Positions 59,170 to 64,000 of a DNA stretch of 64,000 nt are shown here, one piece after another. Source of the DNA: Oscillospiraceae bacterium (GTDB lineage Bacteria > Bacillota > Clostridia > Oscillospirales > Acutalibacteraceae); contig SVOV01000002.1 in assembly GCA_015066205.1 (NCBI GenBank), positions 61,205 through 125,204 on the forward strand, read 5' to 3'. How positions within the stretch are numbered: position 1 is the stretch's first letter; every line of letters begins with the position of its first letter. Below the pieces are notes generated by a model. It saw nothing but the letters and a program-made list of their open reading frames with translations, searched no databases and had not been told where the DNA came from. The position numbers and the translations under genes are program-made.

Positions 59170-59198
59170 ATCATAACACAATTAAAAATACAACACAA
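59170..59198 (-). promoter_or_regulatory. Promoter of the four-peptide operon
   Basis: TTGTGT (59193-59198), 17-bp spacer, TATGAT (59170-59175) on minus. AT-rich palindromes lie further up (TGTAAATTTTACA near 59228-59240 and ACACAAATAACACATTTGTGT near 59236-59258 by eye), possible regulator sites. Confidence 0.6.
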
Positions 59199-59296
59199 TA
59201 GAAAAATTCACTAAAATTTTTTGATATATGTAAAATTTACACAAATAACACATTTGTGTCATATTTTAATAATGATATGTTAATTTATTTGAGAAT

Positions 59297-59328
59297 AGCG
59301 GAGCCGTGATGTACAGCTCCGCCTTTTT
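59297..59328. terminator. Hairpin after the amino acid ABC operon
   Basis: GCGGAGC (59298-59304) pairs with GCTCCGC (59316-59322). The T run (CTTTTT) is on the plus side, so on minus it may act as a processing end rather than a strong terminator. Confidence 0.6.
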
Positions 59329-59330
59329 AA

Positions 59331-60074
59331 TTATAAAAGAACCTTTGAAAGGAAATCCTTGAGTCTGGGGCTTTGGGGAGAAGAGAAAATCTTTTCGGGA
59401 GTTCCCGTTTCAATTATTCTTCCCTCGTCCATAAAGACTACTCTGTCTGCGACCTCTTTTGCAAAGCCCATTTCGTGGGTAACGACAACCATCGTCATAC
59501 CCTCTCTTGCAAGAGATTTCATAACATCGAGAACCTCGCCTACCATTTCGGGGTCGAGAGCGGAGGTGGGCTCGTCAAAGAGCATTACCTCGGGCTCCAT
59601 ACAAAGAGCGCGGACTATTGCGACTCTCTGCTTCTGACCGCCCGAAAGCTGTGAGGGGTATGCACCGGCTCTGTCGTCAAGACCTACTTTTTTAAGAAGC
59701 GCCATAGCCTTTTCATTGGCTTCGGACTTACTTTTATGAAGAAGCTGAACCGGAGCGATGGTCATATTCTTAATTATGTTCATATTATTGAAAAGGTTAA
59801 AGTGCTGGAACACCATACCCATTTTCTGACGGTGGATATTGATATTGACCTTTCTGTCGGTAATATCGCAGTCATTGAAAAGAATCTGTCCCGAGGTGGG
59901 AAGCTCCAATAGATTCAGAGAACGCAGAAGCGTTGACTTACCGCTTCCCGAGGGTCCGATGATAACAACTACCTCGCCTCTTTTTATATCTATATCGACT
60001 CCGTCAAGAGCCTTGACCTCACCGCCGAAATAATGCTTTTTGAGGCCCTTTACCTGAATGATATTATCGTTCAC
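59331..60074 (-). CDS. Polar amino acid ABC importer, ATP-binding protein
   Basis: 247 residues from GTG 60074 (AAAGGAGG ten nt upstream); the frame is open to 60110 but that part lies inside the permease gene. Walker A GPSGSGKS (about 40-47), Q-loop VFQHFNLF, signature LSGGQKQR, Walker [15 protein letters not shown], switch His in VVTHEMGF: a GlnQ/HisP-type ATPase. It works with the permease (10-nt overlap) and the binding protein upstream to import glutamine-like or other polar amino acids. Confidence 0.96.
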   Translation of the reverse strand: MNDNIIQVKGLKKHYFGGEVKALDGVDIDIKRGEVVVIIGPSGSGKSTLLRSLNLLELPTSGQILFNDCDITDRKVNINIHRQKMGMVFQHFNLFNNMNIIKNMTIAPVQLLHKSKSEANEKAMALLKKVGLDDRAGAYPSQLSGGQKQRVAIVRALCMEPEVMLFDEPTSALDPEMVGEVLDVMKSLAREGMTMVVVTHEMGFAKEVADRVVFMDEGRIIETGTPEKIFSSPQSPRLKDFLSKVLL

Positions 60075-60807
60075 TGCGGCGAAGCCTCCTTTCAATGGTT
60101 GTAAATACATGAGTCAGCACTACAACTGTTATGAGATAGATTATCGCAACTGCAATAAGGGGCATAAACGCCTCAAAGGTTCTGCCTCTGATAAGGTCGC
60201 CCGCCTTTGTAAGATCCATAATTCCCACATAGCCCGCAACGGAGGTCTCCTTAAGAAGAGCGATGACCTCATTGAGAAGAGTGGGAAGAGTTGATTTTAC
60301 AGCCTGAGGAATGACTATGTTTCTCATAGTCTGAATGTAGTTGAAGCCAAGAGAGCGTCCCGCCTCAAACTGACCGTTATCTATTGACATTATACCGCCT
60401 CTGAAAATTTCAGCAACATAAGCGGCAGAGTTGAAGCCGAAGCCGACGATGGCGACAATTACATCGTTTTTCTGTGAAACGAGAATAACGAAATACCATA
60501 TCATCAGCTGAACTACAACGGGGATACCTCTTATTACGGTAATATATATCTTTGATAATGCATTTGCAATTTTAAGGGCCCAGTAGCCGATGCCACCGCG
60601 AAGCTTCAGTGCCTCCTCGTTCTTATCGTATGAGGAGCGGACAGCCGCAAGCACAACACCGAAGATAAGACCTATTACTATTGCAAAAACGGTAATAACT
60701 ATTGAATTGACAAAGCCCTCAACAAGCCATTTCCATCTGTCGCCGTCTATAAAGCAAAGGATGAAGGTATCTTTCAGGTCGAGGATCATTTCTGTAAGAG
60801 CATCCAA
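60064..60807 (-). CDS. Polar amino acid ABC importer, permease
   Basis: 247 residues with about five membrane helices of the HisM/GlnP family (PS50928 type): [24 protein letters not shown] near the N-terminus, [11 protein letters not shown], and the ATPase-contact EAA loop [22 protein letters not shown]. It forms a homodimer with the ATPase. A hairpin between it and the binding-protein gene should lower its expression relative to that protein. Confidence 0.95.
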   Translation of the reverse strand: MDALTEMILDLKDTFILCFIDGDRWKWLVEGFVNSIVITVFAIVIGLIFGVVLAAVRSSYDKNEEALKLRGGIGYWALKIANALSKIYITVIRGIPVVVQLMIWYFVILVSQKNDVIVAIVGFGFNSAAYVAEIFRGGIMSIDNGQFEAGRSLGFNYIQTMRNIVIPQAVKSTLPTLLNEVIALLKETSVAGYVGIMDLTKAGDLIRGRTFEAFMPLIAVAIIYLITVVVLTHVFTTIERRLRRSER

Positions 60808-60835
60808 ATTTCAGACCTCCCGTTATCTAAAGAAA

Positions 60836-60861
60836 CGAGGACGGGGTTGAAGCCGTCCTCG
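60836..60861 (-). terminator. Attenuating hairpin between binding protein and permease genes
   Basis: CGAGGACGG (60836-60844) pairs with CCGTCCTCG (60853-60861), with TTTCTTT after it on minus. Partial termination here would give more binding protein than transporter, a common stoichiometry control. Confidence 0.75.
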
Positions 60862-60881
60862 GATTCGGATAAATTTTTCTT

Positions 60882-61787
60882 TTAAGCAGCAGCCTCTGTT
60901 GTTTCTTCAGCAGCAGCTTCTGTTGTTTCATCAGCAGCCTCAGTTGTTTCATCGGCAGCTTCTGTTGTTTCCTCGGAAGCGGGGATGTACTTTGCAACGA
61001 TGGAAGCTACAGTGCCGTCAGCTGTGAGCTCAGCGAGAGCATTGTTAACAGCTGTAAGAAGAGCTGTGTTTTCCTTTGCAATAGCAATAGCATAGTTTTC
61101 GAGAGTCCATTCACCGTCAAGGATGGTGAGACCTTCGTTAGCAGCTACAAAGCTCTTTGCGGGCTCGTTGTCGATGATAACTGCATCAACCTTGCCTGTC
61201 TTGAGAGCCTGAACAGCGTCTGCACCTGTCTTGTAACGAACTACATTTTCTTCACCGTAGCCGCCGTTTTCAGCTGTATCGGATGCATAGATGTCGCCTG
61301 TTGTATCCTGCTGAACACCGAACTTCATGGAGCCGTCGCCCTTGAGGTCGTCAAGAGATTTGATAGCAGAGCCTTCTGCTACGATAACTACCTGAATACC
61401 TGTTGCATAGGATGTTGAGAAGTTAACGCTTTCAAGTCTTTCGTCTGTAACAGTCATACCTGCCATACCCATATCGAACTTACCTGTCTGAACGCCGCCT
61501 ACGATTGAACCGAATTCAACATCCTTGATCTCAAGAGTAAGACCGAGCTTTTCAGCGATCTTGCCTGCGATTTCAACATCGATGCCTGCGAAGTCATCGC
61601 CTTCCTTGAATTCGTAGGGAGGGAATGCAGCGTTTGTAGCCATTACAAGAACGCCGTCTGTTGCTGTGAGCTTTTCACCTGTTGTTGTTTCATCAGCAGC
61701 AGTTGTTTCTTCTGTGTTTCCGCCACAAGCTGCAAATACGCCTGCTACGAGAACGAGAGTTAAAAGAATTGCAAAAATCTTTTTCAT
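60882..61787 (-). CDS. Polar amino acid-binding lipoprotein with ETTEAA tail
   Basis: 301 residues from ATG 61787 (GGAGG upstream). Lipobox FAAC gives Cys21, followed by a Thr/Glu-rich linker (TEETTAADETTT). The body is a family 3 solute-binding protein: AAFPPYEFKEGDDFAGIDVEI, LTLEIKDVEFGSIVGGVQTGKFDMG, VRYKTGADAVQALKTGKVDAVIID. After the domain ends at about residue 272 there is an extra C-terminal run of ETTEAAD-type repeats to the end, not usual for the family. Heads the importer operon. Confidence 0.95.
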   Translation of the reverse strand: MKKIFAILLTLVLVAGVFAACGGNTEETTAADETTTGEKLTATDGVLVMATNAAFPPYEFKEGDDFAGIDVEIAGKIAEKLGLTLEIKDVEFGSIVGGVQTGKFDMGMAGMTVTDERLESVNFSTSYATGIQVVIVAEGSAIKSLDDLKGDGSMKFGVQQDTTGDIYASDTAENGGYGEENVVRYKTGADAVQALKTGKVDAVIIDNEPAKSFVAANEGLTILDGEWTLENYAIAIAKENTALLTAVNNALAELTADGTVASIVAKYIPASEETTEAADETTEAADETTEAAAEETTEAAA

Positions 61788-61827
61788 TGTTTTGTCCTCC
61801 AATTTGATTTTAATTATTGCGTGGTAA

Positions 61828-61856
61828 AATATACCACTATATCCGAGAAAAAGCAA
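61828..61856 (-). promoter_or_regulatory. Promoter of the amino acid importer operon
   Basis: TTGCTT (61851-61856), 17-bp spacer, TATATT (61828-61833) on minus, within GTGGTATATTTTACCAC. The same elements precede the lipoprotein at 62195. The rest of 61857-62139 is AT-rich with nothing I can support. Confidence 0.8.
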
Positions 61857-62140
61857 GTGTTTTTGTATAATTATTTAATATTTGTGTATTTCTGCCCGAT
61901 AAACCGGCTGATATTGATAATATTTATGCATTCTGTCATATATTATATTCAAAAACACAGGTTTCTTACCCCTGCATATTGTATGTTTATGCAACAAGAA
62001 ATGTATAAATTCACATTATTTTCATTTTACTTTCAAAAAAGCTTTCCGCTTGGGGCCTATGGCATCGGCTCCCGTGGACGAAAAGGTGTTTTTTGATATA
62101 AGTGAAATCACTCACAAGGCGGGCAATATCCTATATATAA

Positions 62141-62171
62141 AAAAAACAAAGCACGGAACCGAGTTCCGTGC
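62141..62171 (-). terminator. Terminator of the ETT-repeat lipoprotein gene
   Basis: GCACGGAAC-CGA-GTTCCGTGC (62151-62171) with TTTGTTTTTT on minus. It separates this gene from the importer operon downstream. Confidence 0.92.
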
Positions 62172-62194
62172 CCATGTTTTTCTTTTACAATCGA

Positions 62195-62455
62195 TTAAGC
62201 AGCAATAGTTGTTTCTTCAGCAGCTTCAGTTGTTTCGTCAGCAACAGCTTCTGTTGTTTCGTCAGCAACAGTTGTTTCTTCAGCAGCTTCTGTTGTTTCG
62301 TCAGCAGCAGCTTCAGTTGTTTCATCAGCAACAGTTGTTTCTTCTGCTACAGTTGTTGTTTCATCAGCAGCAGTTGTTTCTTCTGTGTTGCCGCCGCAAG
62401 CAGCGAAAGCACCAACGATAACGAGAGTTAAAAGAACAGCGATTAACTTTTTCAT
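62195..62455 (-). CDS. Hollow lipoprotein: signal peptide plus ETT repeats
   Basis: 86 residues from ATG 62455 (GGAGGAATTAACT upstream). The lipobox is at AFAAC (Cys20), followed by GGNTEETTAADETTT, almost identical to the start of the amino acid-binding lipoprotein; then, instead of a binding domain, about eight ETT-type repeats (ADETTEA, EETTVA) run to the stop. Promoter, leader and signal peptide also match that gene. It looks like a duplicate whose solute-binding domain was lost, leaving a lipid-anchored acidic low-complexity stalk. Function unknown; it may be a pseudogene-like remnant or a surface filler. Confidence 0.85.
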   Translation of the reverse strand: MKKLIAVLLTLVIVGAFAACGGNTEETTAADETTTVAEETTVADETTEAAADETTEAAEETTVADETTEAVADETTEAAEETTIAA

Positions 62456-62514
62456 AGTTAATTCCTCCAAAAATAATATGTATTTTTTGTATGCATTGTC
62501 TTAATGCATATGGA

Positions 62515-62543
62515 AATATACCACCGAATGTAAAAAAAAGCAA
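62515..62543 (-). promoter_or_regulatory. Promoter of the ETT-repeat lipoprotein gene
   Basis: TTGCTT (62538-62543), 17-bp spacer, TATATT (62515-62520) on minus, with GGTGG before the -10 as in the importer promoter. Confidence 0.8.
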
Positions 62544-62789
62544 GCCTTTTGTAATAATTGTCATAAAGATTATTAAATATTAACCAAATTAATTGATTTA
62601 ATTAACATAATTTATGCATTTTTATAGTAAAAGGTTACAAAACGGTATCAATGCTCTTTTTCTTTTAAGATTTTTTTATGTCTTTTCCGATGAGTTTTTT
62701 CTCAAAAACATAAAAAATTATATTATCTGTTCATTATAATATATAATTACTATCCTTAAAAATATGAAAATTATTTTGGTTCACTCATA

Positions 62790-62818
62790 TTGATTTTTAA
62801 TTAAAATAATTGTATTCT
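62790..62818 (+). promoter_or_regulatory. Promoter of the orphan binding-protein gene
   Basis: TTGATT (62790-62795), 17-bp spacer, TATTCT (62813-62818). The preceding 250 nt (62544-62789) is AT-rich and holds no gene that I see. Confidence 0.65.
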
Positions 62819-62847
62819 ATAAGCATAAGGTAAAAAGGAGAACTATT

Positions 62848-63822
62848 ATGAAAAGATCAGCTTTAAGAACAGTATCTGTCATCCTGTCACTCTTGTTAAT
62901 GTGCGCTCTCATTTCCTCCTGTGACAACACCCCTGATGCAGGGAAAGATGTTTATACGGTAGGTATCTGCCAGTTTATTGAGCACGAGGCTCTCGACAAG
63001 GCAACAGAAGGCTTCAGGGCGGCTGTTACTAAGGAATTGGGTGATACGGTAAAAATAGTTTATCAGAACGCGGCGGGTGAAAAAATGAACGCCCAGAGCA
63101 TCTGTTCTTCATTCGCTTCCGACTCAGTTGATCTTATTTTTGCAAACTCCACCAATGCACTGGCTGCTGCGGCAGAGGCTACCTCGGTCATTCCCGTTGT
63201 GGGCTGTTCCGTTACAGATTTTGCCTCTACTCTTGGCCTCACCGATTTCACAGGTAAGACAGGCTTTAATGTAACGGGATATTCTGATATTCTCCCCCTC
63301 GAAAAGCAGGCAGAGGTTATAAAGGAGCTGTTCCCCGAAAAGGGTAAGGTGGGAATTCTCTACTGCTCCAGTGAGATAAATTCAAGATATCAGGCTGACG
63401 AAATAACAAAGCATCTCGTTTCCTTCGGCTTCACCTGTGAAAACTACACCTTTGTTGACACAACAGATGTAACTCTTGTTACGGAAAAGGCTTCAAGGGA
63501 GTGCGATGTTATCTATACTCCCACAGATAATACCGTGGCTTCAAATACGAGCGCAATAAACAACATCCTCGAGCCCGCAAAAATTCCCCTTGTTGCGGGA
63601 AATATAGATGTAGCGGTCGGCTGCGGAATTGCCACCGTGGGCATTGATTATTATGATCTGGGCTTCAAGGCAGGCGAAATGGCAGTAAGCATCCTCAAGG
63701 GCGAGATAAGACCCGAGGACACAGAGATCGGCTACGCCGACGAATATTTCAAAAAATATGTTCCCGAAAGAGCGGATGCTCTCGGCATTATGATTCCCGA
63801 GGGATACTCGGCAATAGAATAA
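62848..63822 (+). CDS. ABC substrate-binding lipoprotein (TrpX/DUF534 type)
   Basis: 324 residues; AAAGGAG precedes the ATG. Lipobox ISSC gives Cys25. The body is the ABC_sub_bind family (periplasmic-binding fold I): YTVGICQFIEHEALDKATEGF, FANSTNALAAAAEAT, GILYCSSEINSRYQAD, VIYTPTDNTVASN. Members bind tryptophan, tyrosine or other aromatic ligands. A terminator follows the stop directly, so the permease and ATPase must be encoded elsewhere: it is an orphan binding protein. Confidence 0.92.
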   Translation: MKRSALRTVSVILSLLLMCALISSCDNTPDAGKDVYTVGICQFIEHEALDKATEGFRAAVTKELGDTVKIVYQNAAGEKMNAQSICSSFASDSVDLIFANSTNALAAAAEATSVIPVVGCSVTDFASTLGLTDFTGKTGFNVTGYSDILPLEKQAEVIKELFPEKGKVGILYCSSEINSRYQADEITKHLVSFGFTCENYTFVDTTDVTLVTEKASRECDVIYTPTDNTVASNTSAINNILEPAKIPLVAGNIDVAVGCGIATVGIDYYDLGFKAGEMAVSILKGEIRPEDTEIGYADEYFKKYVPERADALGIMIPEGYSAIE

Positions 63823-63835
63823 TATATTACACTGC

Positions 63836-63881
63836 AAAAAAGGAGCTGTAAAAAAACGAAAGTTTTTTTGCAGCTCCTTTT
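63836..63881 (+). terminator. Terminator of the orphan binding-protein gene
   Basis: A stem of about 20 pairs (63838-63857 with 63862-63881, one mismatch) capped by GAAA and ending in T. Confidence 0.9.
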
Positions 63882-63907
63882 CAGGGGCGTGAAAAAAAAG
63901 AGGCAGA

Positions 63908-63998
63908 ATAAACAAACTGAGCGAAAAACAAAGCAATGCTTTGTTTTTCGGTTACCCGAAGGCGTACAAAGGTACGCCGAGAGGCGAAGTTTGTTTAT
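63908..63998. repeat. Three-stem palindromic element at the window end
   Basis: Outer arms ATAAACAAACT (63908-63918) and AGTTTGTTTAT (63988-63998) enclose CGAAAAACAAAGCAATGCTTTG-type hairpin (63922-63950) and GGCGTAC...GTACGCC (63961-63978). The whole folds into a three-way junction on either strand. It may be a REP-like element or a small RNA; it could continue beyond the window. Confidence 0.75.
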
Positions 63999-64000
63999 AG

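Noticed and set aside
1..64000. Biosynthetic gene cluster or defence island
   Set aside because: No NRPS, PKS, lanthionine or known defence genes were seen; the SLOG protein alone is not enough.

Overview
The window reads as chromosomal DNA of a low-to-moderate GC Gram-positive Firmicute, most likely an uncultured or poorly described gut-type Clostridia (Oscillospirales/Ruminococcaceae-like). This rests on the gene set (RNase Y, YmdB, DarA c-di-AMP receptor, HemZ, YabM/MazG/HU neighbourhood, Gram-positive lipoproteins, bifunctional RelA, preQ1-I riboswitch with queT), strong GGAGG ribosome binding sites and near-consensus sigma-A promoters with 17-bp spacers. I saw no rRNA, tRNA, CRISPR array or transposase. 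Species cannot be named from this sequence.

Layout. 1-6.7 kb: a TetR regulator with a palindromic operator, a large membrane-anchored protein with an internal duplication, and a MacB-like ABC transporter form one operon. 6.8-17 kb: a long minus-strand housekeeping run recJ > relA > pspC-like > dtd > MBL hydrolase > hemZ > flippase (YabM/SpoVB-like) > mazG > hup. 17.1-18.8 kb: collagen-like surface protein and a TPR glycosyltransferase. 19-28.3 kb: GPH sugar symporter, CNNM/CorC transporter behind a structured leader with an attenuator, an unusual ABC exporter with DUF1854 and darA, a clan GH-A-like hydrolase and a secreted protein. 28.4-35.7 kb: a DUF4091 protein, then a response regulator/kinase/VTC/DUF4956/beta-helix lipoprotein operon. 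35.8-40.1 kb: second two-component system, preQ1 riboswitch-queT, and an unassigned polytopic protein. 40.2-47.9 kb: rny > ymdB > peptide-binding lipoprotein > GH84 > MATE > ybaK. 48-51.6 kb: HAD phosphatase, GlcNAc-kinase-like ATPase, lgt, yebC. 51.6-55.2 kb: heterodimeric ABC exporter with one degenerate ATP site. 55.2-58.4 kb: an accessory stretch with hairpin repeats, SLOG and YhcH proteins, a minimal HExxH protein, an XRE repressor with three operators, a Cys-rich small protein and a tandem repeat. 58.4-59.2 kb: four consecutive short amphipathic peptide genes. 59.3-64 kb: polar amino acid ABC importer, a lipoprotein that is only signal peptide plus ETT-rich repeats, and an orphan substrate-binding lipoprotein.

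Themes. Carbohydrate and glycan handling is prominent (GH84, GlcNAc kinase, GH-A-like, DUF4091, sugar symporter, YhcH). The best candidates for something undescribed are (1) the four-peptide operon at 58383-59125, whose helix/acidic-tail plan recurs at the C-terminus of the secreted protein at 27124; (2) the XRE switch at 57622-57723, where identical 18-bp operators sit inside the spacers of two divergent promoters; (3) a TTCAAT-N5-TTCAAT operator present both before the response regulator and before the VTC gene of the same cluster; (4) two families of intergenic repeats, one made of hairpins joined by a 7-nt GTGATAT linker; and (5) a hollow lipoprotein that appears derived from its neighbouring amino-acid-binding protein. 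All functional statements are inferred from sequence; no database search was run.
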